Assembly: GCF_007004735.1 (NCBI RefSeq)
Contig: NZ_SSNL01000003.1
Location: 496,001-560,000, forward strand
Source: Salinigranum halophilum
GTDB taxonomy: Archaea > Halobacteriota > Halobacteria > Halobacteriales > Haloferacaceae
Length of the DNA: 64,000 nt
Direction of reading: 5' to 3'
Shown here: positions 1 through 8,438 of the stretch, one piece after another
How the letters are laid out: the number at the start of each line of letters is the position of its first letter
Numbering within the stretch: the stretch's first letter is position 1
Notes under the pieces: model-generated
The model's input: only the letters and a program-made list of their open reading frames with translations
Databases searched by the model: none
What the model was told of the DNA's origin: nothing
Program-made: the position numbers and the translations under genes

Positions 1-591
1 GACGGTGAAGTAGAAGGCGTCGCCGAACGTCTCCACGCGGTCGTTGACGCCGTGTTCGAACTCGTAGAACAGGCCCGCGGAGACGAAGAAGATGGCGACC
101 ACGGTCATGAGCAGCTTCATCACCCGGAGCGTCTCGAGGCTGACGGTCCCGAAGAAGAACTCTTCGTCGCGTGTAAAGCGGAAGAACCGGAGGACGCGAA
201 CGACACGGAGCAGGCGCAGGGCCCCGAGCCCTGCCGCCCACATCGGGAGCGCTGGCCCCGCGAGGACGGCGAACGTCGGGAGGATGGAGAGCAGGTCGAC
301 GATGGTGTACGGGTTCGTGAGCTCCGCAACCCGGCTCCGTGCGCCGTAGACCCGGAGCAGGTATTCGAGGAAGAACACGGTGGCGATGACGACTTCGGCC
401 GTCCAGAGGGCCGCCTCCTGCGCCGCGCTGAGCGGGTAGGTGTCGGCGACGAACAGTCCGATGAACAGGAGGTTCAACCCGAGTAGCGAGACGTCGAGCC
501 CCTTCCCGACCGTCGTTCGGTGGTCGATGAGGTAGAAACGGACCGTATCGCGGTACGTTCGGGTCGCTCGGTGCCCCCGGTGTCCGTCCAT
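1..591 (-). CDS. voltage-gated ion channel, C-terminus cut off by window edge
   Basis: Only the first 197 residues are inside the window and the frame runs off at base 1. Hydrophobic segments at about residues 32-52, 61-80, 96-114 and 156-176 fit S1-S5 of a six-helix channel. Residues 123-141 form a classic voltage-sensor S4, with arginines at 126, 129, 132, 135, 138 and 141. The sequence stops at DAFYFTV, where the pore helix and selectivity filter would begin, so ion selectivity cannot be read; K+ channel is the usual annotation for this family in haloarchaea. ATG at 591 is the only sensible start. It is divergent from aIF-1A. Confidence 0.85.
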   Translation of the reverse strand, partial: MDGHRGHRATRTYRDTVRFYLIDHRTTVGKGLDVSLLGLNLLFIGLFVADTYPLSAAQEAALWTAEVVIATVFFLEYLLRVYGARSRVAELTNPYTIVDLLSILPTFAVLAGPALPMWAAGLGALRLLRVVRVLRFFRFTRDEEFFFGTVSLETLRVMKLLMTVVAIFFVSAGLFYEFEHGVNDRVETFGDAFYFTV

Positions 592-677
592 AGACGGGTT
601 ACTGCACGGTGACGACTAAGCGTTCCGGACAGGGCTTCGATGCGGTCGTGTCACACGCTATCGCGCGTCTCCAATGA

Positions 678-684
678 CTTAACC
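678..684 (+). promoter_or_regulatory. TATA-like box for aIF-1A
   Basis: CTTAACC lies 24-30 bases upstream of the ATG at 708, the spacing expected for a leaderless haloarchaeal transcript. Inferred from position and composition only. Confidence 0.4.
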
Positions 685-707
685 GTCGGGGACTCCTACC
701 AGCTACA

Positions 708-992
708 ATGAGCGAAGAAGTAGAACGGAAGAACCTCAGGATGCCGAACAGCGACGAGCTGTTCGCAGTCGTCACAGAACACAACGGTGGGAACCACGTC
801 CGCGTGCGCTGTGAGGACGGAAAGAACCGTATGGGCCGTATCCCTGGCCGGATGAAGTACCGGACCTGGATCAACGAGGGCGACGTCGTCCTCGTCGAAC
901 CGTGGGACTGGCAGGACGAGAAGGCCAACATCGAGTGGCGCTACTCCGGGCAGGACGCCGACCAGCTCCGCCGCGAAGGCCACATCGACTAA
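708..992 (+). CDS. eif1A: translation initiation factor aIF-1A
   Basis: 94-aa protein matching archaeal aIF-1A (S1/IF1-type OB fold). The core at about residues 13-75 carries the family pattern around [20 protein letters not shown] and the basic stretch [13 protein letters not shown], followed by the [20 protein letters not shown] segment. It helps scanning or binding of Met-tRNAi and mRNA at the small-subunit A site. The length is full for the family. Monocistronic by spacing; next gene downstream is on the opposite strand. Confidence 0.95.
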   Translation: MSEEVERKNLRMPNSDELFAVVTEHNGGNHVRVRCEDGKNRMGRIPGRMKYRTWINEGDVVLVEPWDWQDEKANIEWRYSGQDADQLRREGHID

Positions 993-1074
993 CTCTCTTC
1001 GCACCCTCCGATTCGGCTTTTCCCCGGTCGGGTGTGTTTTTCACCGCTGTCGAGCGACGCGTTCCCGAGTGCGG

Positions 1075-1413
1075 TCAGTTCCCCCCACGCTTTCGGTACC
1101 ACACTCGCGAGCCGACCGGCGAGTCGCCCTCGGCGAGGTCGAGCCGCCGGACGAACAGGTCTCTGATGGCCAGCGTGACACGGAGTTCGACCGCCTCGTC
1201 GTCGTCGTCGACCACGACGACACAGTGGCCGTCGCGCTCGAAGACGTCCTCGATCACACCCGTCTCCCACCGGTCGAGGTCGTGCGTCGGCTTCTTCGCG
1301 TGGATTCTGTCGTGAGCCACGCCTGTACCGGGGCGTCCCTCCGGGTTCACGTCACCGGTTCTCGCCGCACGCACCGCTCGCCGTCTTATCTCCTGAAGAA
1401 AGTAGCCTAACAC
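1075..1413 (-). CDS. conserved haloarchaeal hypothetical protein
   Basis: 112-aa acidic protein without a domain I recognise. The N-terminal 20 residues are Arg-rich; the middle holds IHAKKPTHDLDRWETGVIED followed by a beta-rich stretch with a run of aspartates (VVVVDDDDEAVEL) and a C-terminal RVWYRKRGG. That arrangement looks like a small beta-barrel or nucleic-acid-binding fold, but this is a guess. The composition and codon use are those of a real haloarchaeal gene. It is followed on the same strand by nothing closer than the aIF-1A stop. Confidence 0.55.
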   Translation of the reverse strand: MLGYFLQEIRRRAVRAARTGDVNPEGRPGTGVAHDRIHAKKPTHDLDRWETGVIEDVFERDGHCVVVVDDDDEAVELRVTLAIRDLFVRRLDLAEGDSPVGSRVWYRKRGGN

Positions 1414-1451
1414 AATATCGCCGTCAGGCGACCGTGTGTGAGGTAGTATCG

Positions 1452-1646
1452 TTAGTTACGAACGAGGTTCGTCGCGCGCGGGCCTTTGGGGGCCTGTTCG
1501 ATGCTGAATTCGACCGAAGTACCCTCCGTCAGGTCCTCGCCGCCAACGTCCTCCATGTGGAAGAACACGTCGTCGTCAGAGTCGTCCGTCGAAATGAAAC
1601 CGTAGCCGCCAGTGTCGTTGAAGAAGTCGACCTTACCGTTTGCCAT
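1452..1646 (-). CDS. cspA: cold-shock domain protein
   Basis: 64-aa single cold-shock domain. RNP1-like GGYGFIST (residues 13-20) and RNP2-like DDVFFHMEDV (25-34) are both present, and it starts with the canonical K-V-D-F-F-N-D. Binds single-stranded nucleic acid as an RNA chaperone. Full length for the family. A TATA-like stretch (1661-1675 on the opposite reading) precedes the ATG at 1646. Confidence 0.95.
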   Translation of the reverse strand: MANGKVDFFNDTGGYGFISTDDSDDDVFFHMEDVGGEDLTEGTSVEFSIEQAPKGPRATNLVRN

Positions 1647-1839
1647 TGCGAATAGACACAGTCAGGGTATACGGATAAGTGCTGTGCATTTGTTTTCCAA
1701 TATCCGAATCTACTGGACGAATATCTGTAATAGCGGTAATATCGGTTAATATTTCTACCTCGGCGGTTCGCAGACAGCGTTTCGCGGACCTCGCTACGTT
1801 CGCCCGGTGCTTTGTCCGTATCCACAGTTTCTCCGGGTC

Positions 1840-2343
1840 TCAGTTCGGAAGCGGGCCGAGGATGTCGAGGCCGTACTCCCGACCGAGCGCGACCAGCGCG
1901 TTCACGTCCGGCTCTGCGGGTGGCGGCGTCTCCATCGTACTCGCTGGCTCGCCGGCCGCGACGACGAACTCCTCGAAGCCTCCTGGCGCGAGTTGAATCA
2001 ACATCCGGCACGGGTCGTCGCTCACGACACGGAAGCCGTGCGGGACGTCACGAGGGAGAAACACGGTGTCACCGGGTCCGGCGGAGACCGTCTCCTCACC
2101 GTTCTCGCCGTAGTGACGGTCGATGGCCCCGTCGAGGACGTAGAACAGTTCGTCCTCGCGGTGGTGAACGTGGTACGGCGTCTCGTAGCGCGGTGCGGCC
2201 GTGTGCTCGACCAGTGAGAACGCGCCGTCTGTCTGTTCCGAACCGGTCTTCACGAGTATCAACGCCCCGCCCGACCACAGCGCCTCGCCTGCGTCTCTCG
2301 TCGTCACCGTCGGCATCCGCTTCACGTTGGCACCGCTTGCCAT
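1840..2343 (-). CDS. cupin-domain protein (quercetin 2,3-dioxygenase-like)
   Basis: 167-aa single-domain cupin. Motif 1 is seen as YHVHHREDELFYVLDG (about residues 57-72), giving His, His and Glu metal ligands, and motif 2 as PGDTVFLPRDVPHGFR, giving the last His. A divalent-metal enzyme or sensor is likely; the substrate is unknown. The start at 2343 adds nine residues ahead of a second ATG at 2316 (MPTVTTRDAG), and either may be used. No operon partner. Confidence 0.8.
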   Translation of the reverse strand: MASGANVKRMPTVTTRDAGEALWSGGALILVKTGSEQTDGAFSLVEHTAAPRYETPYHVHHREDELFYVLDGAIDRHYGENGEETVSAGPGDTVFLPRDVPHGFRVVSDDPCRMLIQLAPGGFEEFVVAAGEPASTMETPPPAEPDVNALVALGREYGLDILGPLPN

Positions 2344-2645
2344 AGTTCCCTGCTGTCACGCCCCGACGAGTTATACACATGTTGGTGTGTCAGCACAGAG
2401 ACGTCGCGTCTCGGCCTGTACGACGGGTGCGCGGTCGCTGGTCCTCACTCGTCAGTCACCGTGTCGAGCGACTGGCCTCGGCACTCATAGGGCTCGTCAC
2501 GACCGGGTGCCACCCCGGCTCGGAGCGGATGCCTCGTCATCGGCCGGTCGATGCTGTGGTCTCCAGGGAGAAACGGGTTTCTGTACTACGCACTCAGCCC
2601 GTCGGTCCGCTCACCGTCGCGCTGGTCGGCCACGTTCGGGGCGGG
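2344..2645. other. intergenic stretch without a supported gene
   Basis: About 300 bases between the cupin (start) and UspA (end), both on the minus strand. The segment just upstream of the cupin contains GAGTTATACACATG, a plausible TATA region. Open frames through here look like GC-driven shadows and lack haloarchaeal protein composition. I see no RNA gene. Confidence 0.5.
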
Positions 2646-3107
2646 CTACTCCTCGTCGCCGTCGTCGCCGTCGTCGCCGTCACCGTTGACGTTGACGGTC
2701 AACACGGGAACCGGGGCGTTGGCGACGACGCGGGCCGAGACGCTGCCGACCATGTTCTGTCGGTAGTTCGCGCCGTGGGTCCCCATCGTGACGACGTCGA
2801 TGCCCGCCTCGTCGATGTACGCGATGATCTCCTCGGCGGGGTCGCCGCGGCGGAGGACCGCCTTCGTCTCCACCCTGTCGGCGTCGAGCTGTGCCTCTGC
2901 GGCGGCCGTCGCCTCGTTCCCCTCGCCTTCGAGTTCGTCGACCACGTCGTCGACGAGGTCGGGTGCGAGCGTCAGGAAGGCGCGGTCGTCGACCACGTAG
3001 AGCACGTGGACCGTCGCGTCGTGTCGGCGGGCGAGGTCGAGCGTGTGCAGATAGACGTCGTCCATCGACTCGGTCCCGTCCGTCGGCAGCAGGATGTCGT
3101 CGTACAT
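2646..3107 (-). CDS. universal stress protein, UspA family
   Basis: 153 aa. Begins MYDDILLPTDGTE, the first strand and loop of the Usp fold, and carries the ATP-binding signature near the C-terminus: MGTHGANYRQNMVGSVSARV (G-2x-G-9x-G-S type) followed by APVPVLTV. It is therefore probably an ATP-binding Usp. The last 12 residues are an acidic GDDGDDGDE tail typical of halophile proteins. Single gene, divergent from the hypothetical gene at 3229. Confidence 0.92.
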   Translation of the reverse strand: MYDDILLPTDGTESMDDVYLHTLDLARRHDATVHVLYVVDDRAFLTLAPDLVDDVVDELEGEGNEATAAAEAQLDADRVETKAVLRRGDPAEEIIAYIDEAGIDVVTMGTHGANYRQNMVGSVSARVVANAPVPVLTVNVNGDGDDGDDGDEE

Positions 3108-3228
3108 CAGTCTCGTTCGACGGGAGGGCGTCGGACGGCAAGAACGCTGTCATCCGTTCTCGACGGGTGGGAACCGACGCCGCCGCGGGGCACACAGTAT
3201 TTGCCCATCGCGTTCGTCTCACCCCGTG

Positions 3229-3645
3229 ATGGCGCTTCCTCCGCGGACCGAGGCGGACCTCAGACGCGAACTCACGGGCCTCGTCGTCGAGAGCCTCGCC
3301 GTCCGCCAAGACCTCTCGCGCCGGAGCGTCCACTGTGTTGCGTGTGCTGCCGAGGGGCGCGACGCCGCCCGCACCGTCGGCGACGAGGTCGGCGTCGTCC
3401 TCCGCGAGTACGAGGGGTTCACGTGGGAGATTCAAGACCTCGTCTGTCCCGACCACCGCGTCGACCGCGTGACCGACGCCGTCGGTGTCGAAGCCGACGA
3501 CCAGGTCGTCGTCTCGGCCGTCCTCGAAGCCGCGGGCTACCACTCGCCCGACGGACAGTACCACCCCGAGGCACTCACGCTCGGTGCCGTCGAGGTGGTC
3601 GACTACAGCCCTGCGGCCGAGGGGTATCTCGAACCCGACGAGTAA
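3229..3645 (+). CDS. conserved haloarchaeal hypothetical protein with Cys pair
   Basis: 138 aa from the ATG at 3229; the frame stays open further upstream but with unconvincing composition. Contains CVACAAE near residue 36 and a later C (LVCPDH), which could bind a metal. The remainder is acidic alpha/beta. No family recognised. It is co-directional with the ArsA gene, which begins 60 bases after its stop. Confidence 0.65.
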   Translation: MALPPRTEADLRRELTGLVVESLAVRQDLSRRSVHCVACAAEGRDAARTVGDEVGVVLREYEGFTWEIQDLVCPDHRVDRVTDAVGVEADDQVVVSAVLEAAGYHSPDGQYHPEALTLGAVEVVDYSPAAEGYLEPDE

Positions 3646-3704
3646 CTGCTGTGGACGCGGCACCGCCCCGGTGGCTTTGTACCGGCACCACCTACGTGAG
3701 CGCG

Positions 3705-4655
3705 ATGACCGGCACGGAGACGAGTCCCCCCACGGACGTCGTCCTGTACGGCGGGAAAGGCGGCGTCGGCAAGACGACCTGTGCGGCCGCGCACGCGCTC
3801 GCGCTGGCCCGGGCGGGAAGCGAGACGCTCGTGGTCTCAACCGACCCGGCCCACTCGCTCGGCGACGCGTTCGAGCGCGACCTCGGCGGCGACCCCGTCG
3901 AGGTCACCGACGACCTCTTCGCCGTCGAGGTCGACCCCGAGACCGGCCAGGACGCCTATCGTCGGGTGGTCGAGGCGCTCGCGAACGAGTTCCGCACCGC
4001 CGGCCTCCGCCTCTCCGACGACGACCTCGAACGGCTGTTCGAGGCGGGGCTCATCCCCGGCGGTGACGAGGTCGCTGCGCTGGAGTACGTCGCCCGGTAC
4101 GCCGACGCCGACTACGACTGCGTCGTCCTCGACACGGCCCCGACCGGACACACGCTCCGCCTCCTCGACCTCCCCGACGTCCTCGCGGAGACGCTCGGCG
4201 TCGCCGGGGACGTCCAGCGGCGGGTGAGAAAGGCGGGCCGCGCGGCCAAGAGCATGGTCCTCGGGCCGGCGGCGTACTGGGGTTCGGGCACCGACGGCGA
4301 CGAGGTTGCCTCGCTGCAAGCGCGGGTCGCCGAGGTGGGGACGCTCCTTCGCGACCCGTCCCGAACCCGGTTCCGCGTCGTCCTCACCCCCGAGCAGATG
4401 GCTATCGCCGAGGCCGAACGGCTGGTCGCGCGACTCGCCGAGGCGGGCATCACGGTCGACTCGCTCGTGGTCAACCGCGTCTTCGACAACAGCGACGGGT
4501 GTTCCTGTGACCGATGCGTGCGCGACGCCGAACGGCACGCCGCGCGACTCGACGCGGTCGAGACCCGCTTCGACCTCCCCGTTCGGACCGTCCCCGAACT
4601 GGAGGGGGAGTCACAGGGCCTCGACGCGCTCGAACGCGTCGGCGCGTTCCTCTGA
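3705..4655 (+). CDS. ArsA/Get3-family ATPase
   Basis: 316-aa ATPase. Deviant Walker A GGKGGVGKTT at residues 16-25, switch I STDPAHSLGDAF at 45-56, and switch II DTAPTGHTLRLL near 143. A C-terminal CSCDRC cluster (about residues 265-270) may bind zinc at the dimer interface as in Get3. Get3-like proteins target tail-anchored membrane proteins; ArsA proteins drive arsenite export. No arsenic genes are nearby, so the targeting or general chaperone role is preferred. The ATG at 3705 is 13 residues ahead of the core; longer in-frame extensions upstream are rejected. Confidence 0.88.
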   Translation: MTGTETSPPTDVVLYGGKGGVGKTTCAAAHALALARAGSETLVVSTDPAHSLGDAFERDLGGDPVEVTDDLFAVEVDPETGQDAYRRVVEALANEFRTAGLRLSDDDLERLFEAGLIPGGDEVAALEYVARYADADYDCVVLDTAPTGHTLRLLDLPDVLAETLGVAGDVQRRVRKAGRAAKSMVLGPAAYWGSGTDGDEVASLQARVAEVGTLLRDPSRTRFRVVLTPEQMAIAEAERLVARLAEAGITVDSLVVNRVFDNSDGCSCDRCVRDAERHAARLDAVETRFDLPVRTVPELEGESQGLDALERVGAFL

Positions 4656-4661
4656 GGCCGT

Positions 4662-5723
4662 TCACTCGCCCGCTCGTTCGCGCGCCGCGGCCACCACCAG
4701 CGGGAGGGTGATGGTCGCGTCGGCGACGACGGTGACGTTCCGCGCGGACTTCTCCAGTTTCCCCCACGACCGCGCCTCGTCGAGCGTCGCGCCCGACAGT
4801 CCCCCGGTGTCGCTCGTGTCCATCGTCAACTGCACGGCGTAATCGTAGGCGTCCGGGACCGTGAGCATCGTCTGGAGGACGTAGTTCTTCGGAACGCCGC
4901 CCCCGACGACCATCGCACCCGCCGAGTCGGCCTCGAAGGCGAGGTCCGAGAGGTGGGTCATGTCGCCCAGCGCGTCGAGCGCGAACGCCGAGGTCTGGCC
5001 GTATATCCACGCCTGGATGCCGAGGACGGAGTCCTGGATGGCGGGTACGTAGATGGGCACGTCGCAGTCGTACGCCGCCGCGGCGATGCCGGCGTCCTCC
5101 TCGACGCCGCGTTCGCGGTTCTGTTCGAGGTTCGCTCGACCGAGTTCGTGGGTGAACTCCTGGATGGTGACCGTCCGCTCCACCGCGGGGAAGACGTTCG
5201 CACGGAGGTGTTTCTCGAACAGCGTGAAGTGCTCCTGTGGGAGGTAGACGTTATAGATGCGGTCGACGCCCTCGTCGCGCAGGCGCTCGTCGTGTTCGCG
5301 CTCGCTTTTGGCGTCGGTGCGCTCCTCCGCGCGGTGGTCGTGCGGACCGACGCTGCCGTGGTGGTGCTTGCCCCCGACTGCCTCGATGGCGTCGTGTGTG
5401 AGGTTCGCGCCGGTCGTCACCAGGGCGTCGATGTGACCGTCGCGGATGAGGTCGACGACGACCTGGCGCATCCCCGTCGGCACCATCGCGCCGGCGAGAC
5501 CGAAGAAGTTGGTCACGTCGGGCGAGAGCATCTCGGCGTAGACGTCGACGGCACGCTCGACGCCGGCGGCCCCGATGCCCGCCTTCCCGTACTCGTCGAC
5601 GAGTTCACCGACGGTCATCCCCGCGCGGACCTGCGTGTGGCCGATGGGGTCCTCGTGGAACGTCTCTCGGTGGCTGGTCTCCCCGCCCGCGTCGGACTCG
5701 TCGGGCGCGTCGTGGTCGGTCAT
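4662..5723 (-). CDS. dys: deoxyhypusine synthase
   Basis: 353 aa, normal length for archaeal DHS. It transfers an aminobutyl (or agmatine-derived) group to the target Lys of aIF5A. The active-site lysine is K322 in ARSWGKLEKSA; NAD-binding features include TTGANLTHD and FEADSAGAMVVGGGVPKN. An insertion rich in His and acidic residues (GGKHHHGSVGPHDHRAEE) follows the second motif. It converges with ArsA. Its substrate aIF5A and an agmatinase lie 1.1-3.4 kb downstream in the window on the same strand. Confidence 0.95.
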   Translation of the reverse strand: MTDHDAPDESDAGGETSHRETFHEDPIGHTQVRAGMTVGELVDEYGKAGIGAAGVERAVDVYAEMLSPDVTNFFGLAGAMVPTGMRQVVVDLIRDGHIDALVTTGANLTHDAIEAVGGKHHHGSVGPHDHRAEERTDAKSEREHDERLRDEGVDRIYNVYLPQEHFTLFEKHLRANVFPAVERTVTIQEFTHELGRANLEQNRERGVEEDAGIAAAAYDCDVPIYVPAIQDSVLGIQAWIYGQTSAFALDALGDMTHLSDLAFEADSAGAMVVGGGVPKNYVLQTMLTVPDAYDYAVQLTMDTSDTGGLSGATLDEARSWGKLEKSARNVTVVADATITLPLVVAAARERAGE

Positions 5724-5788
5724 GGACTGAGATGTGGCGGGCCGGTGTTTGAACGTCTCGGTCCCGCGTGCGGCGACGACGGTGTGAC

Positions 5789-6553
5789 CTAGAGGCCGGT
5801 CGGATGCTCGACGTACGTGGTCTCCAGCCCCCAGTCGTCTGCTAACGCCGCGAGCGCGCGGACGCCGAACGTCTCCGTCGCGTAGTGGCCCGCGAGCAAG
5901 ACGTTCACACCCGACTCGCGCGCTTGGTGGTACACCTGCTGTTTCCCCTCGCCGGTGACGAGCGTGTCGACCCCCGCCGCGAGGGCGTCGTCGAGGAAAT
6001 CGACGCCGCTTCCGGTCACGATGGCGACCTCCGAGGCCTCTTCGGGCCCGAACGGCAGCAGTCGTGTCTCACCCGCCCCCTGCGGGAGTTCGTCGAGTTC
6101 CTCTTTGAGACGCTGTGCCGACTTCGGTGTCGACAGCGTCCCCCGTTGGCCGATGGGTTCGCCGCCCATCGTCGCGAACGGTTCTCGTTCCCGCACGTCG
6201 AGGAACTCCGCGACGCCGGCGGCGTTGCCCAACTGCTGGTGCCCGTCGAGCGGGAGGTGTGAGACGTACAGCGCCACGTCGGCGTCCACGAGACGGGCGA
6301 TGCGGTCGTACGCTCGTCCGGTCACTCGCTCGATACCCCCCCACGAGAGCCCGTGGTGCGTGACGAGGACGTCCGCTCCCGCCGTCGCGGCCTCGTCGAT
6401 GGTCGCGGCCGCCGCGTCGACGGCGACGGCGACGTGGTCGACCTCGCGCGCGTCGCTATCGACCTGCAGTCCGTTGGCGCTCGCGTCGACGTCAGCATAG
6501 GCCTCCGTCCGGAGCGTCTCGTCGTACCGGGCGACCAGTTCGCTGAGTTCCAT
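5789..6553 (-). CDS. Nif3-like dinuclear metal-centre protein (DUF34)
   Basis: 254 aa from the ATG at 6553 (MELSELVARYDETL), which matches the conserved N-terminus; an earlier in-frame Met at 6640 adds 29 unlikely residues. Metal-ligand motifs are LVTHHGLSW (His-His), SHLPLDGHQQLGN (the SxLPlD..H motif) and, near the end, LLAGHYATE with TLVTGEGKQQ. This is the Nif3/YbgI family often labelled GTP cyclohydrolase I type 2, but its biological role is not settled. Upstream of deoxyhypusine synthase in the same direction, 65 bases apart. Confidence 0.9.
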   Translation of the reverse strand: MELSELVARYDETLRTEAYADVDASANGLQVDSDAREVDHVAVAVDAAAATIDEAATAGADVLVTHHGLSWGGIERVTGRAYDRIARLVDADVALYVSHLPLDGHQQLGNAAGVAEFLDVREREPFATMGGEPIGQRGTLSTPKSAQRLKEELDELPQGAGETRLLPFGPEEASEVAIVTGSGVDFLDDALAAGVDTLVTGEGKQQVYHQARESGVNVLLAGHYATETFGVRALAALADDWGLETTYVEHPTGL

Positions 6554-6611
6554 GCGTCGATGCTCGGGGTCGAGGTGTTTGTATCTGTACTTCTCGGACC
6601 GTCCCGCCCCG

Positions 6612-6758
6612 TCAGACCCCGAGCCACCGGGCGACACCACCGCCGAGTAAGGCGAGCGCGCCGGTGGTGAACGTCCCCGGAACGGGGAGGACGAACAGGA
6701 GTGCGCCGACTGCGAGGACCAGTGTTGATGTTCGCACGACTGACACGAACGCCGCCAT
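6612..6758 (-). CDS. small membrane protein, 48 aa
   Basis: Short frame ATG (6758) to TGA (6612). The product has one to two hydrophobic stretches, roughly residues 11-27 (TSTLVLAVGALLFVLPV) and 31-45. No charged cluster except Arg near the start and end. The P-V-P-G turn between helices recalls the other small membrane protein at 37524. It fills a gap between Nif3 and agmatinase, both minus strand. Haloarchaea have many such tiny membrane proteins that are missed by gene callers. Function unknown. Confidence 0.55.
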   Translation of the reverse strand: MAAFVSVVRTSTLVLAVGALLFVLPVPGTFTTGALALLGGGVARWLGV

Positions 6759-6829
6759 CGGTGTAGGCCTTGTGTCCGAGGCGGGGTCGCCTCGCGACCC
6801 GTCGCTCCAGCGGTCGGCTCTCGGTGGCG

Positions 6830-7666
6830 CTAGCCGTCTCCGACCGGGCCGTCGCTCGCGGCGTGTGTGTAGACGAACTCACGGAGGAGTTTGCCGGCCA
6901 GCGCGGCGGCCTGACCGTCGTCCCGGTCGTTCACCTCGACGACGTCGAACCCGACACACGAGGGGGCCACCGCGCGCACGACGTCGCGCATCTCGCGCGA
7001 CGAGAGTCCGAACGGCTCCATCGTCCCCGTCCCGGGCGCGACGCTCGGGTCCGCGCCGTCGATGTCGACGCTGAGGTACACCTCGTCTCCGTCCGCCCCG
7101 CACTCGTCGAACGCCGCGAGCCACTCGCGCACCTCCTCGGGCGGGACGACGGTCACGTCCCCCTCTCTCGCCCGCTCCCACTCCTCTCGCGCCCCCGTCC
7201 GCGCGCCCAGGATGACCGCCTCGTCGACGACACTGAGGACGTGTCGGGTGACACAGGCGTGGCTCCACTCGTTGCCGTCGTACTCCGGTCTGAGGTCGAG
7301 GTGGGCGTCGAGACAGACGAACGTCTCCGGCTTCGTCGCCGCGACCCCGGCGTACGTCACCGTGTGCTCGCCGCCGAGGAGAAGCGGGACCGCGTCGTCC
7401 CAGACGACGTCGCGGAGGGTGCCTTCGAGAAACGAGAGATACGCTTCCGCGTCGTCCCACGCCCGGACGTCGCCGTCGTCGGCGACGCCGAGCTCGGTGA
7501 AGAACTGGTCCGTTCGGTGGTCGTAATCGTCGTAGGTCTCGGCGAAGCGCCGAATTCGGTCGGGACCGAACCGCGTCCCCGGCTGGAACGTCGTCGAGAC
7601 GTCGAGCGGCGCGCCGACGACGACGTAGTCCGCGTCGTCACGGTCGGCCGTCGAACCGGGAAACAT
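6830..7666 (-). CDS. speB: agmatinase / ureohydrolase
   Basis: 278-aa ureohydrolase. The two-Mn ligands are all visible: H101 in GGEHT, D120/H122/D124 in CLDAHLDLR, and D201/D203 in SVDIDGADP. It cleaves agmatine-type guanidino groups to release urea. It directly abuts aIF5A (8 bases between the aIF5A stop and this start), indicating an operon. In haloarchaea, which largely lack spermidine, an agmatinase has been reported to take part in hypusine formation; the operon supports that role here. Confidence 0.92.
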   Translation of the reverse strand: MFPGSTADRDDADYVVVGAPLDVSTTFQPGTRFGPDRIRRFAETYDDYDHRTDQFFTELGVADDGDVRAWDDAEAYLSFLEGTLRDVVWDDAVPLLLGGEHTVTYAGVAATKPETFVCLDAHLDLRPEYDGNEWSHACVTRHVLSVVDEAVILGARTGAREEWERAREGDVTVVPPEEVREWLAAFDECGADGDEVYLSVDIDGADPSVAPGTGTMEPFGLSSREMRDVVRAVAPSCVGFDVVEVNDRDDGQAAALAGKLLREFVYTHAASDGPVGDG

Positions 7667-7673
7667 CTACTCT

Positions 7674-8054
7674 CTACGACCGGACGATCTTGCGCTGTCC
7701 CTCGTACTCGAGGAACTCGATCTCGTCGTCGGAACTCGCGCTGATGCCATCGGGGATACGCATGGTGAACGTGTCGTAGGTGTCGAGGTCCATGACCTGC
7801 ATCTCGTCGTCCGAGACCGACAGGACCTGTCCGCCCTTGCGCTCGATGATGGGCACCCAGACCTTCGCGTCGACGGGTTGTGAGAGCGAGCGCTTCTTGT
7901 TGTCGAAGACGCCCTTCCCTTCGATGCGTGCCTTGGCGCTTCCGTGCTTACCCGGCTTGGCGGTCGAGTACGCGTTGATCTTACAGGGAGAGTCCTCCAT
8001 CATGACGTAGCTGCCCTCTTGGAGCTCTCGGACCTGCTTCTGCTCTTTCGCCAT
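7674..8054 (-). CDS. eif5A: translation factor aIF5A
   Basis: 126 aa. N-terminal SH3-like domain holding the hypusine loop [12 protein letters not shown] with modifiable K36, then a C-terminal OB domain. It stimulates translation of difficult peptides and is the sole known target of deoxyhypusine synthase. ATG at 8054 is supported by a TATA box 25 bases upstream; an 18-residue upstream extension is rejected. First gene of the operon with agmatinase. Confidence 0.96.
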   Translation of the reverse strand: MAKEQKQVRELQEGSYVMMEDSPCKINAYSTAKPGKHGSAKARIEGKGVFDNKKRSLSQPVDAKVWVPIIERKGGQVLSVSDDEMQVMDLDTYDTFTMRIPDGISASSDDEIEFLEYEGQRKIVRS

Positions 8055-8078
8055 AGGTGTGCGTTCTTGGGACGGCAG

Positions 8079-8084
8079 TATAAA
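8079..8084 (-). promoter_or_regulatory. TATA box of aIF5A-agmatinase operon
   Basis: TTTATA on the minus strand, 25-30 bases upstream of the ATG at 8054: good spacing for a leaderless archaeal transcript. Confidence 0.55.
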
Positions 8085-8438
8085 CCGTTTGGAACGTCGG
8101 TGCGACAACGCGGGGTGAGGTACTCCCCGTGTAATCCCCCGTTAAGTCGCTCGTTCCGCGTCCGTTCGGGACGCCGCCGCCTAGCGATGCGGCCTCACCA
8201 GTACTGCTCGGCACATAAGCGGGTCATAACTAATCCCTCCGCTGCTGTTGTGACTGATGCGCACACGCTCCCTGCGCCGACGTACCGGTGCCGTATGGCA
8301 TTCCCTTTCCGTACCCCCACACCGCGCCGTCGGCTGCGCTTTAGGGTGCGGTGCGCTTGTGCCTCTCGACGTCTGTCATGGGGTGATCGACGCACGACAC
8401 GTTCCCGTCTCTGTTCCTGTTCTCGCCGACGTCCGCGG
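8085..8438. other. intergenic stretch, no gene seen
   Basis: About 350 bases between the aIF5A promoter and the end of the aminotransferase gene. Open frames are short and Arg/Ser-rich, unlike neighbours. A GGGGTGAGGTACTCCCC imperfect hairpin lies at about 8113-8129. No tRNA or other RNA gene recognised. Confidence 0.45.

Noticed and set aside
2379-3704. Open frame extending 1.3 kb upstream of the ArsA start
   Set aside because: Antisense to UspA and across the 3229 gene, with Arg/Pro-rich composition; the ArsA fold starts at 3705.
8113-8129. GC hairpin near the aIF5A promoter as an RNA gene
   Set aside because: Short, imperfect, and with no flanking structure of any RNA family I know.
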